Shown: one piece after another, positions 1-6,699 of the stretch
Layout of the letters: each line of letters begins with the position of its first letter
Numbering within the stretch: position 1 is the first letter of the stretch
Assembly: GCA_027310735.1 (NCBI GenBank)
Contig: DAIDAH010000127.1
Coordinates: 1 to 7,828, forward strand
Length of the DNA stretch: 7,828 bases
Source: Methylotenera sp.
GTDB taxonomy: Bacteria; Pseudomonadota; Gammaproteobacteria; Burkholderiales; Methylophilaceae
Reading direction: 5' to 3'
Translations under genes and position numbers: made by a program
The notes under the pieces: model-generated
Told to the model about the DNA's origin: nothing
The model's database searches: none
The model's input: the letters and a program-made list of their open reading frames with translations, nothing else

Positions 1-199
1 TATCTAACGTGGATTTTAAGTTGAGTGTTTTATGGGCCAGATAATACTCAATCTCGGCATCTTCAATCGGCGATAGCCTACGATTAAGCATCTCGACTTT
101 TTCAGAGAGGATATCCAGCGCAACAACTTCGTTATGTTGAGCGAGCAAAACAGCATTAGAGAGTCCAACGTAACCAGTACCTGCGATAGCGACTTTCAT
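1..199 (-). CDS. ugd: UDP-glucose 6-dehydrogenase, N-terminal part (runs off the left edge)
   Basis: Only the first 66 codons are in the window, starting at the ATG at 199-197; the rest lies to the left of position 1. The product opens with MKVAIAGTGYVGLSNAVLLA, a Rossmann NAD-binding fold with the GxGYVG motif at residues 7-12. An acidic residue ends the second strand (VVALDI, residues 26-31), and an LSPIEDAEIE stretch at about 43-52 is typical of nucleotide-sugar dehydrogenases. The family oxidises UDP-glucose to UDP-glucuronate with two NAD+ in the cytoplasm. The start follows the fcl stop codon by 8 bp, and an AGGG Shine-Dalgarno (209-206) overlaps that stop codon, so co-translation with fcl is likely. 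UDP-glucuronate would be an acidic building block for the same polysaccharide as the GDP-sugars made upstream. A relative acting on UDP-N-acetyl-mannosamine or -galactosamine cannot be fully excluded from the N-terminus alone, but this opening closely resembles Ugd. Confidence 0.88.
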   Translation of the reverse strand, partial: MKVAIAGTGYVGLSNAVLLAQHNEVVALDILSEKVEMLNRRLSPIEDAEIEYYLAHKTLNLKSTLD

Positions 200-207
200 A
201 TCAAACC

Positions 208-1173
208 CTAATAATTCTTAAAGTCTTGATATGCTAACTGAAGGCCCGTGCTTAGGGATGTACTGACATTCCATCCAAGCTGATTCAACCTGCAGGAATC
301 CATAAGCTTTCTCATTGTTCCATCTGGCTTAGTGGCATCAAAAACAATGTCTCCATTAAATCCAACGACATCTTTAACTAAGTTAGCCAATTCAGCTATG
401 GTCAAATCATTACCACTGCCTAAATTAAGCAATGGTGGCAAACCATCATTTCTATCTGATGCCAATAAAGACTTCAATATATCGTTTGGCAAGTTAAGTA
501 CAAACACGCAAGCTTCTGCCATGTCATCACTGAATAGAAATTCGCGCTTAGGAGTACCAGACCCCCATACCGTTACTGCTGGTTGATTGTTAACTTTAGC
601 CTCATGAAACTTGCGGATCATGGCCGGAATCACATGGCTATTTTCTGGATGATAGTTATCACCTGCCCCGTACAAGTTTGTAGGCATTACAGCCAAATAT
701 TGAGTACCAAATTGACGATTGTAGCTCCAACACATTTCAATACCTGAAATTTTTGCCAAGGCATATGGTCTATTGGTAGGTTCTAATGAGCCTGTGAGTA
801 GATATTCTTCTTTAATCGGCTGCGGACAATCGCGTGGATAAATACAGCTAGAACCAAGAAACAACAATCGTTTAACTCCAGCCACATACGACTGATGAAT
901 AACATTGGTTTGAATTGCTAAGTTTTCTTGAATAAATTCTGCTGGGTAAGTGTTATTAGCATGGATACCTCCAACTTTAGCTGCGGCCAATATCACGTAC
1001 TCTGGTTTTTCAGATGTAAAAAAGTCTGTAACAGCTTGCTGATTTGTGAGATCAAGCTCTGCATGTGTACGGGTAACAATATTATTGTAGCCTTGAGCAT
1101 TCAGTTGTCGCATTAAAGCTGACCCGACAAGACCACGGTGCCCTGCAACATAAATTTTAGCGTCTTTATCCAT
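208..1173 (-). CDS. fcl: GDP-L-fucose synthase (GDP-4-keto-6-deoxymannose 3,5-epimerase/4-reductase)
   Basis: The 321-residue product is full length for the family (about 310-325). It is an extended short-chain dehydrogenase that epimerises GDP-4-keto-6-deoxy-D-mannose at C3 and C5 and then reduces C4 with NADPH, giving GDP-L-fucose. Visible motifs are the dinucleotide loop GHRGLVGSA (11-19), GSSCIYP (107-113), the catalytic Y137-x3-K141 pair in NRPYALAK, and NSH ending at H180. By analogy with the known enzyme, C110 and H180 are the epimerisation acid/base residues. WGSGTPKREFLFSDDMA (203-219) and the C-terminal KPDGTMRKLMD (282-292) are further family signatures. The gene starts at ATG 1173, 9 bp after the gmd stop. 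Its Shine-Dalgarno is weak (a GAG in the last sense codon of gmd, about 12 nt upstream), so it may depend on translational coupling to gmd. It is the last step of the GDP-fucose pathway encoded here. Confidence 0.95.
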   Translation of the reverse strand: MDKDAKIYVAGHRGLVGSALMRQLNAQGYNNIVTRTHAELDLTNQQAVTDFFTSEKPEYVILAAAKVGGIHANNTYPAEFIQENLAIQTNVIHQSYVAGVKRLLFLGSSCIYPRDCPQPIKEEYLLTGSLEPTNRPYALAKISGIEMCWSYNRQFGTQYLAVMPTNLYGAGDNYHPENSHVIPAMIRKFHEAKVNNQPAVTVWGSGTPKREFLFSDDMAEACVFVLNLPNDILKSLLASDRNDGLPPLLNLGSGNDLTIAELANLVKDVVGFNGDIVFDATKPDGTMRKLMDSCRLNQLGWNVSTSLSTGLQLAYQDFKNY

Positions 1174-1182
1174 ACTATAAAT

Positions 1183-2277
1183 TTACTCGTGATAATCCAT
1201 GGCTTGATAACCATGTTTTTTCACCAACTCATCACGCTGCGCTGATTTGTAGTCTTCACGCACCATTTCTGCAACCAATTCATGAAAGGTAATTTTTGGC
1301 ACCCAACCAAGCTTTTGTTTAGCTTTAGTTGGATCGCCCAATAAAGTTTCCACTTCCGTCGGTCTAAAATATCGCTCATCTACTTGAACAATACACTTAC
1401 CTTGCCAATAGCCCTTTTCTTCAACCCCTGTACCTTGCCAGGAAATTTCCATATTTAATTCTTTAGCCGCAGCATTCACAAAATCACGTACGCTGTACTG
1501 CACACCAGTTGCAATCACGAAATCTTCCGCGACTTCTTGTTGCAACATCAACCATTGCATCTCAACATAATCTTTAGCATGCCCCCAATCGCGAAGAGCA
1601 TCCAAATTCCCTAAATACAAGCAGTCTTGTAAGCCTAAATTTATTCTTGCGAGTGCTCGTGTGATCTTGCGTGTGACAAAGGTTTCGCCACGCAGCGGAC
1701 TTTCGTGATTAAACAGAATGCCGTTACATGCATAAATACCATATGCCTCACGGTAATTGACTGTGATCCAATAGGCGTACATCTTAGCTACGGCATAAGG
1801 ACTACGTGGGTAAAAGGGAGTAGTTTCCTTTTGTGGAGTTTCTTGTACTAAGCCATATAACTCAGATGTAGAAGCTTGGTAAAACTTAGTTTTTTTCTCC
1901 AAACCGAGGATACGGATTGCTTCTAGAATACGTAAGGTACCAATACCATCGGCATTGGCTGTGTATTCAGGAGTTTCAAAAGAAACCGCTACATGACTCA
2001 TTGCGGCCAGATTGTAAATTTCATCGGGTTGCGTTTGTTGAATGATGCGAATAAGGTTTGTGGAGTCAGTCAAGTCACCGTAGTGCAAGACAAAGTTCTT
2101 GTTGTCCACATGCGGATCTTGATACAAATGGTCGATACGATCTGTATTAAATAAAGATGCGCGACGCTTAACGCCATGCACGATATAGCCCTTACCTAAT
2201 AGTAACTCAGCTAAGTAAGCACCATCTTGCCCAGTAACGCCTGTAATCAGGGCGACCTTTTTACTCTGTTGACTCAT
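1183..2277 (-). CDS. gmd: GDP-mannose 4,6-dehydratase
   Basis: The 364-residue product matches the usual length of bacterial Gmd (about 345-375). It converts GDP-D-mannose to GDP-4-keto-6-deoxy-D-mannose using tightly bound NADP. Visible motifs are TGVTGQDG (12-19, nucleotide loop), HGVKRRAS (34-41, NADP phosphate-binding arginines), the STSELYG segment with catalytic T137 and E139, and the Y161-x3-K165 pair in SPYAVAK. NHESPLRGETFVTRKI (190-205) is highly characteristic of Gmd and separates it from other sugar dehydratases. The ATG at 2277 overlaps the manC TGA stop by 4 bp (ATGA), and a GGAAGG Shine-Dalgarno sits inside the end of manC (2294-2289). That arrangement indicates translational coupling. 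The next gene, fcl, consumes its product. The intermediate could also feed GDP-rhamnose, perosamine or colitose pathways, but the adjacent fcl makes GDP-fucose the expected end point. Confidence 0.97.
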   Translation of the reverse strand: MSQQSKKVALITGVTGQDGAYLAELLLGKGYIVHGVKRRASLFNTDRIDHLYQDPHVDNKNFVLHYGDLTDSTNLIRIIQQTQPDEIYNLAAMSHVAVSFETPEYTANADGIGTLRILEAIRILGLEKKTKFYQASTSELYGLVQETPQKETTPFYPRSPYAVAKMYAYWITVNYREAYGIYACNGILFNHESPLRGETFVTRKITRALARINLGLQDCLYLGNLDALRDWGHAKDYVEMQWLMLQQEVAEDFVIATGVQYSVRDFVNAAAKELNMEISWQGTGVEEKGYWQGKCIVQVDERYFRPTEVETLLGDPTKAKQKLGWVPKITFHELVAEMVREDYKSAQRDELVKKHGYQAMDYHE

Positions 2278-3695
2278 TGACTGTTTAACCTTCCATATTG
2301 ATCATCAAAACGCACAATATCATCTTCACCCACATACTCGCCGCATTGTACTTCAATAATACTTAGAGGCTCACTAGTATTGTTCGCCAAACGGTGCCGG
2401 TGCGTTTGCGGAATATAGGTGGATTGATTTTCTTGCAATGTGTATTCAATTTCATTGTTGGTGATCGTCGCAACGCCAGAAACCACCACCCAATGCTCGG
2501 AACGATGTTTATGCATTTGCATTGAGAGCTTTGCGCCTGGATTAACAACAATACGTTTTATCTTAAAATTAGCGCGCTCTTCTAATACCGTATAACTGCC
2601 CCATGGCCGATAAACCGTTTGGTGAATTTCGGTCAACGAAGATTTATGCGCTTTTACTTCGGACACTAACGTTTTAATATCTTCGGCACGACTTCTATCA
2701 CAAACCAAAGTAGCATCTGCTGTTTGAATCACGACCACATTATTTAAGCCTAACGTAGCTAACAGACCTGTTTCCGTCCAGATTAGGCTATTGGTCGTAT
2801 CCAGACTTAATACTTCACCATGCGTCACATTGTTATTCGCGTCTTTATCCTGTTTGGCATAGATAGAGTCCCAACTACCCAAATCACTCCAAGCCATATC
2901 TACTGGCACGACAGCTAATTTTTCATCATGCTTTACCAGCTCTTCAGCCAAACCATAATCCATGGATAAATTAGGAAATTTAGCGTAATTTTCAGCTAGA
3001 TTTTCTTGGTTCAATGCACAAACTTGGCTATAAATTTCAGGCTGATATTGTTCCAGCATGTGCATAAAGGTACTTGCCTTAAACACAAACATGCCACTAT
3101 TCCAAAGGTAGCCATCACTCACAAATTGCTTGGCTTTTTCCAAGTCTGGTTTTTCAACAAATTGCGCCACTTGATGCACAGGCAAGGTGCTATTTAGTGA
3201 TAGTTGTTCGCTTGGCTTAATGTAGCCGTAACCTGTAGCTGGCTCGTGCGGCTTAATACCTAATAGCACTAAGTAATCACTTTCTGCTACTTGCTCTGCT
3301 GTTTGCCATGCACTTAAAAAAGCATCTTCGTTATCAATAGCGTGGTCTGAGGCAAATACACCGATCACAGCGGCTTTATCTTGCTGATAGATTTGATAAG
3401 TAGCCCAAGCAATCGCGGGCAAAGTATTTCTGGCACACGGCTCCGCGAGTACATTAGCAATAGATTCCGGAAAAAACTCTGCTAACTGCCCTTTTACTTC
3501 AAACTTATGATCTTCGTGTGTGACGGTGAATAAGTTTGCAGGGTCTACATGCCTAACCAAACGCTTGGCTGTTTGCTGTAACAATGTTTGCTCACCATTC
3601 AGTGCCAAAAGCTGTTTTGGCCTCAGCGTGCGAGACAATGGCCACAACCTTGTACCAGAACCGCCGCAAAGAATTACTGCATAGTTATTTTTCAA
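2274..3695 (-). CDS. manC: Bifunctional mannose-1-phosphate guanylyltransferase / mannose-6-phosphate isomerase
   Basis: The 473-residue product has the typical two-domain layout and length of type II PMI/GMP enzymes. The N-terminal nucleotidyltransferase domain carries GGSGTRLWPLSR...RPKQ (11-28), EPCARNT (85-91), FVEKP (179-183), WNSGMF (198-203) and SDLGSW (270-275); it makes GDP-mannose from GTP and mannose-1-phosphate. The C-terminal cupin domain carries RPWGSY (363-368), the metal-binding QMHKHRSEHW (393-402) and PQTHRHRLAN (429-438); it interconverts fructose-6-P and mannose-6-P. The start is TTG at 3695-3693. No ATG lies near, homologues begin just before the ILCGGSGTRLWPLSR motif, and an AAGAGG Shine-Dalgarno lies 10 nt upstream. 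The TTG overlaps the regulator's TGA stop (TTGA), so translation is probably coupled to the regulator and fairly weak on its own. Its own stop overlaps gmd. Confidence 0.96.
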   Translation of the reverse strand: MKNNYAVILCGGSGTRLWPLSRTLRPKQLLALNGEQTLLQQTAKRLVRHVDPANLFTVTHEDHKFEVKGQLAEFFPESIANVLAEPCARNTLPAIAWATYQIYQQDKAAVIGVFASDHAIDNEDAFLSAWQTAEQVAESDYLVLLGIKPHEPATGYGYIKPSEQLSLNSTLPVHQVAQFVEKPDLEKAKQFVSDGYLWNSGMFVFKASTFMHMLEQYQPEIYSQVCALNQENLAENYAKFPNLSMDYGLAEELVKHDEKLAVVPVDMAWSDLGSWDSIYAKQDKDANNNVTHGEVLSLDTTNSLIWTETGLLATLGLNNVVVIQTADATLVCDRSRAEDIKTLVSEVKAHKSSLTEIHQTVYRPWGSYTVLEERANFKIKRIVVNPGAKLSMQMHKHRSEHWVVVSGVATITNNEIEYTLQENQSTYIPQTHRHRLANNTSEPLSIIEVQCGEYVGEDDIVRFDDQYGRLNSQ

Positions 3696-4066
3696 AACTG
3701 GGGCGCCTCTTGTGAATTCAAATCCAATTTTTTGTCAACAGCGTTTGCCGACTTTGCTTCTTGCATCAACTGACTAATCTCAGCCTGAAGCAACTTATAA
3801 TCTCGCATCTTGGATTTTAAAAAACGTAAGGTGATACTGGATTTTTCTTCAATGCCACTAGGCGTTAACAAATACATATAGGCCAATTTATTGTGGCTAT
3901 TGCGAAAATTGGTGGCTTTAAGTAAACCCTTTTCAATTAATGCCTTCAAACAAAAATTAGCCTTACCCAGACTAATGCCCAGATTCTTCGCCAACTCTCG
4001 CTGACTGATCTCAGGCTTAGCTTCTACAAGCTTGAGAATCTTGTATCGATACTCATCTGTTAGCAT
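3692..4066 (-). CDS. MarR-family EPS-associated transcriptional regulator
   Basis: The 124-residue product is a small winged helix-turn-helix protein. The DNA-binding part covers about residues 5-70: a first helix with EYRYKILKLVE, the ISQRELAKNLGIS helix-turn-helix (20-32), a recognition helix around LGKANFCLKALIEKGLL (33-49), and a wing ending in YMYLLTPSGIEEK (63-75). Charged helices from about 76 to 105 probably form the dimer interface, and the last 20 residues look disordered. The helix-turn-helix, the TPSGIEEK segment and the position just before EPS genes match the small family annotated as MarR-family EPS-associated regulators (TIGR04176, from memory). It is the first gene of the manC-gmd-fcl-ugd run and overlaps the manC start by 4 bp, so I infer that it controls this operon and itself. 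The ATG at 4066 has no good Shine-Dalgarno. Its ligand and its role as activator or repressor cannot be read from the sequence. Confidence 0.85.
   Translation of the reverse strand: MLTDEYRYKILKLVEAKPEISQRELAKNLGISLGKANFCLKALIEKGLLKATNFRNSHNKLAYMYLLTPSGIEEKSSITLRFLKSKMRDYKLLQAEISQLMQEAKSANAVDKKLDLNSQEAPQF
3706..3711 (-). promoter_or_regulatory. Shine-Dalgarno supporting the TTG start of manC
   Basis: Read on the minus strand this is AAGAGG, inside the end of the regulator gene and 10 nt before the TTG at 3695. It supports that TTG as the true manC start, given that no ATG or GTG lies nearby in frame and the conserved GGSGTRLWPLSR motif begins only ten residues later. Confidence 0.6.
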
Positions 4067-4184
4067 TTTGAAGGGAATTTATTTTGTGCGTTCATAAGTT
4101 GAACGCGAGTTTATCAAAAAAACTAACGTACACGCAATATGTTTTATAAAGCGGCTTATGCGTATCGTCATACCGTAAGACAAC
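4067..4184 (-). promoter_or_regulatory. Likely promoter and leader region of the regulator-manC-gmd-fcl-ugd operon
   Basis: This is the 118-bp gap between the manB-like stop and the regulator start, and the only sizeable gap inside the EPS block. It is AT-rich with a seven-T tract on the minus strand. Two sigma70-like pairings are visible by eye. One is TTGATA (4117-4112) with TATGAA (4096-4091) at a short 15-bp spacing. The other is TTGCGT (4137-4132) with TAAACT (4113-4108) at 18 bp. Neither is strong, so an activator or another sigma factor may be needed. In both models the inverted repeat at 4088-4106 touches or covers promoter elements or the start site. Confidence 0.45.
4088..4106. promoter_or_regulatory. 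Perfect 7-5-7 inverted repeat, candidate operator of the EPS regulator
   Basis: The plus strand reads GCGTTCA, a TAAGT centre, then TGAACGC: two perfect 7-bp arms 5 bp apart, ending 21 bp before the regulator ATG. Arm size and symmetry (about one helical turn between half-site centres) suit a dimeric winged helix-turn-helix protein such as the one encoded just downstream. An alternative is a short RNA hairpin in the 5' leader; it has no U-tract after it, so it is not a terminator. That it binds this regulator is inference from position alone. Confidence 0.5.
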
Positions 4185-5633
4185 TTAAATTCTAACCTGA
4201 ATAATATGCAGCGCTTCACGTGCTAGAAAGTCAGCACGCACTTGACTTGCAGCCTCGGCATAGCAACGTAATTCAGGGGCATTACCTGACGGTCTAAAGT
4301 GCACAATCTCACCACTATCCAACGTAATGCGAAGCCCGTCAGTTTGATCTAGGCTAACGGGTGAACCACCAAGTGGATTCAACAATTCACGAATTGACGA
4401 CATCGATGCCGCAAGCTCACCTAATAATTGACGGCTGGTTTCAGTAGGAAACGATTGTAGCCTATCGCTGGCAGTGAATCGTGGCGGCAAGTCTTGTATC
4501 AATTGCGAAAGCTTGCAGCCTTTTTGTTTTGCCATCGCAAGTAGCGATAACATTGGCAGAATAGCATCCCTAGTCATCAACGGCGCAAGAAAGCTTCCGT
4601 TTTTATCCAGACTTGATCCTAATAAGAACCCGCCATTCGCCTCAAAGCCTACAACACCCTGCGCACCTGATGCGAGTAACTGTTCCATAGCTTCGATGAC
4701 ATAAGGCGAACCGATACGCGTACGCATCACTTTTAAGAAAGTACCGCATTTTTCAATGGCAGTATTACAACTTACTGGAGTCGCCACAGCCTGTGCACCA
4801 AGATATTGAGCGCACAACAAACCGACGATATCGCCGCGCATCCAATTGCCATTTTCATCCCCGATGAGTGGGCGGTCTGCATCACCATCGGTTGAAAGTA
4901 TGGCATCAAAGTGATGTTCACTGGCCCATAGTCGTGCACGCTGAATATCAACTTCTGCTACAGCCTCAGTATCGATTGGCACAAATTCGTTTGTTCTACC
5001 GAGTGAAATCACCTCAGCGCCAAGGGCTTCTAGCAACTGCGTTAATAGATCACGTGCAACACTAGAATGCTCGTAAAAGCCAAGCCGCAGGCCAGATAGA
5101 CATCCCGCTTTGAAATAATCAACATATCGGGCGATGTAGCTCTGACGAGCGGCCAAGTTTAAGTCTGGCAAAGTAATAGAATAGAGACTATCAGGCAAGC
5201 TCACGGTAGCGTTGCTAATACCATGTTCATCCGCCTTGGTAATTTCACCTGCGCAACCGTAAAACTTGATGCCATTTCGATCAAACGGTATATGACTGCC
5301 TGTCACCATTATCCCCGGCATCTTTTGCTGTTGTGCATAATAAGCCAGTGCTGGCGTGGGGATTGCACCACAGAAATCCACGTGCATTCCAGCATTCTGA
5401 ATCGCCGCAGCACAAGCCGCAGCAATGTCAGGACTGCTCGGACGCAAGTCCATTGCAAGCGCCACGCGGCTTCCAGGCTTAGCATCGATGATCTGTAAAA
5501 AAGCCAATGTATAGGCAAAGCAGACCTCATCAGTCAATTCAGCCACCAATCCACGTACACCGCTGGTGCCAAAGCGTGCACCACTAGCGTTCATAAGATC
5601 ATGGATTGCAACGGTTCTTTCAACTGAGATCAT
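4185..5633 (-). CDS. manB: Phosphomannomutase-type alpha-D-phosphohexomutase (ManB/CpsG-like)
   Basis: The 482-residue product has the four-domain layout and length of alpha-D-phosphohexomutases, which interconvert hexose-6-phosphate and hexose-1-phosphate. Visible in order are FGTSGVRG (21-28), the phosphoserine loop TGSHIP with S113, the Mg2+ loop DGDADRP (249-255), the sugar-recognition loop FEANGGF (330-336) and the phosphate-binding loop RPSGNAPELR (447-456). Two loops differ from the commonest versions (TASHNP and RPSGTEP), pointing to a distinct subgroup. Mannose-6-P to mannose-1-P is inferred because manC, gmd and fcl follow; phosphoglucomutase or phosphoglucosamine mutase activity is not excluded, although the GEMSGH loop typical of GlmM is absent. 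The ATG at 5633 has a poor Shine-Dalgarno (GTGGA about 12 nt upstream). It stops 118 bp before the regulator gene, so it may be a separate unit or be reached by read-through from the right. Confidence 0.88.
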   Translation of the reverse strand: MISVERTVAIHDLMNASGARFGTSGVRGLVAELTDEVCFAYTLAFLQIIDAKPGSRVALAMDLRPSSPDIAAACAAAIQNAGMHVDFCGAIPTPALAYYAQQQKMPGIMVTGSHIPFDRNGIKFYGCAGEITKADEHGISNATVSLPDSLYSITLPDLNLAARQSYIARYVDYFKAGCLSGLRLGFYEHSSVARDLLTQLLEALGAEVISLGRTNEFVPIDTEAVAEVDIQRARLWASEHHFDAILSTDGDADRPLIGDENGNWMRGDIVGLLCAQYLGAQAVATPVSCNTAIEKCGTFLKVMRTRIGSPYVIEAMEQLLASGAQGVVGFEANGGFLLGSSLDKNGSFLAPLMTRDAILPMLSLLAMAKQKGCKLSQLIQDLPPRFTASDRLQSFPTETSRQLLGELAASMSSIRELLNPLGGSPVSLDQTDGLRITLDSGEIVHFRPSGNAPELRCYAEAASQVRADFLAREALHIIQVRI

Positions 5634-5653
5634 GGTGATATTTTATCCACTTT

Positions 5654-5699
5654 AAAAAAAATAATAGTTAATTAATATCGGCAATCAGCCGAGTAATTA
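5654..5699 (-). terminator. Candidate rho-independent terminator after the DUF2157 gene
   Basis: On the minus strand the RNA would form a perfect 5-bp GC-rich stem, TCGGC-TGATT-GCCGA (5692-5678). An outer 6-bp TAATTA/TAATTA stem (5699-5694 with 5674-5669) extends it across a 1/3-nt internal loop. A run of eight U residues (5661-5654) begins 7 nt after the outer stem. It sits between the DUF2157 stop (5748) and the manB start (5633), where a terminator would separate the miaA unit from the EPS block. The short GC stem and the gap before the U-run make it a modest candidate that may be leaky. Confidence 0.45.
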
Positions 5700-5747
5700 T
5701 GTACTGCAATACAACTACATAAAGTAACTGTGAATAGCAAACAAATA

Positions 5748-6686
5748 TCATCCAGCTACTTGGATATACTTTTTATTTAAGCGTACTGCAAACGCACTAA
5801 ACGCAATCAGGGCAACACCAATCATCACCAACGCAACTGGCCAACCAAGCACATTGGCGAAATGCTCTGCGGTGTAATAACCCACATAACATAACATTGA
5901 CAGCGTACCTACCGTGAGTAATGCGCGACTACGCACCGTGGTACTCAAAAATATCATTAATGCAGAAAGCCCAAGATAACTGAGCTCAAATAACGTGCCT
6001 CTGACTGCCGCAAATACTGCACTTAACAAAACCACCGAACCCGCAACATACCAAAAAGACGCAATGGCTAAATGGCGAGATTGATTTAAAGCATAGGCAA
6101 TACACATGAGCGAAGCACCTATTACCGTGCCGATGAGTTTTTCATTCATATCCCAAAGATCAAACAAGGTGACTAAAAAGACACTGCTAAAGAAAATGGC
6201 GAAAAATGCCAACACCGTCTGCCGTTTAGCGTAAAAAACTGCGCCTTGCTGAATCAACATATACAGCGTCATCAACAGTATTCCGTAGCGTGCATCGCCG
6301 CCGGTTGAGTATTCCTGAAGCATGACTAGGATGCCTGATGGCTGTAAGAAAGCAGCCATCAGAAAAAATGGCGTTGCGGCACGTTCGTATTTTTTATCAG
6401 ACAAGCACGCCAACGCCATCACAAATAGAACAAACCCCGTTCCCAATGTCACAATGACGCGAGCCGCTGAGCCAAAATCATGCCAGTACATTGAGATGAA
6501 AATACCAATGCCTGCAAACACAAAAATGCCGCCGATATAGCCCAGTAATTTGGACAATATACTTGTGGACTGCCTTTCTACTTGCGCTTGCGGCTGGCTT
6601 AATGCCTGAATAATTTCTTCCAGCGATATGTTGTTATTTCGAGCCAGCGAAACAATGTCTTGCAAAGCATCTTCTTTATGCAACAT
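5748..6686 (-). CDS. DUF2157-type polytopic inner-membrane protein of unknown function
   Basis: The product is 312 residues from the ATG at 6686. A soluble N-terminal segment (about 1-45, helical and charged, then Q/S-rich) precedes roughly ten hydrophobic segments, at about 46-66, 75-94, 105-122, 135-148, 157-175, 184-199, 207-227, 233-249, 255-268 and 281-300. It ends in a basic cytoplasmic-type tail. The first membrane part (GYIGGIFVFAGIGIFISMYW, then a short loop and another helix) resembles the DUF2157 family, whose function is not established. A GTG at 6695 would add three residues, but its G lies inside the AGGGG Shine-Dalgarno that sits 8 nt before the ATG, so I choose the ATG. It starts 11 bp after its upstream partner's stop, so the two are almost certainly co-transcribed and may form a complex. 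I see no catalytic motif. Confidence 0.75.
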   Translation of the reverse strand: MLHKEDALQDIVSLARNNNISLEEIIQALSQPQAQVERQSTSILSKLLGYIGGIFVFAGIGIFISMYWHDFGSAARVIVTLGTGFVLFVMALACLSDKKYERAATPFFLMAAFLQPSGILVMLQEYSTGGDARYGILLMTLYMLIQQGAVFYAKRQTVLAFFAIFFSSVFLVTLFDLWDMNEKLIGTVIGASLMCIAYALNQSRHLAIASFWYVAGSVVLLSAVFAAVRGTLFELSYLGLSALMIFLSTTVRSRALLTVGTLSMLCYVGYYTAEHFANVLGWPVALVMIGVALIAFSAFAVRLNKKYIQVAG

Positions 6687-6694
6687 GGCGGCCA

Positions 6695-6699
6695 CCCCT
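6695..6699 (-). promoter_or_regulatory. Shine-Dalgarno fixing the start of the DUF2157 gene at 6686
   Basis: The minus strand reads AGGGG, overlapping the TAG stop of the upstream gene and lying 8 nt before the ATG at 6686-6684. The in-frame GTG at 6695-6693 begins inside this motif and so cannot be served by it. The overlap with the stop codon suggests coupled re-initiation. Confidence 0.7.

Noticed and set aside
4152..4175. Imperfect hairpin just after the manB stop (CGGTATG pairing with CATA-AG-CCG)
   Set aside because: The stem needs a 2-nt bulge, the loop is 8 nt, and no U-tract follows (CTTTATAAAAC), so I do not call it a terminator.
5309..5530. Other-frame 73-codon minus-strand frame inside the phosphomannomutase gene
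   Set aside because: It overlaps a gene with clear catalytic motifs across the whole region and has no family features of its own.
5634..5660. Possible sigma70 -10 element (GATAAAAT) just before manB
   Set aside because: No -35 at suitable spacing is visible, and the position would leave almost no 5' leader before the ATG, so I cannot support a promoter here.
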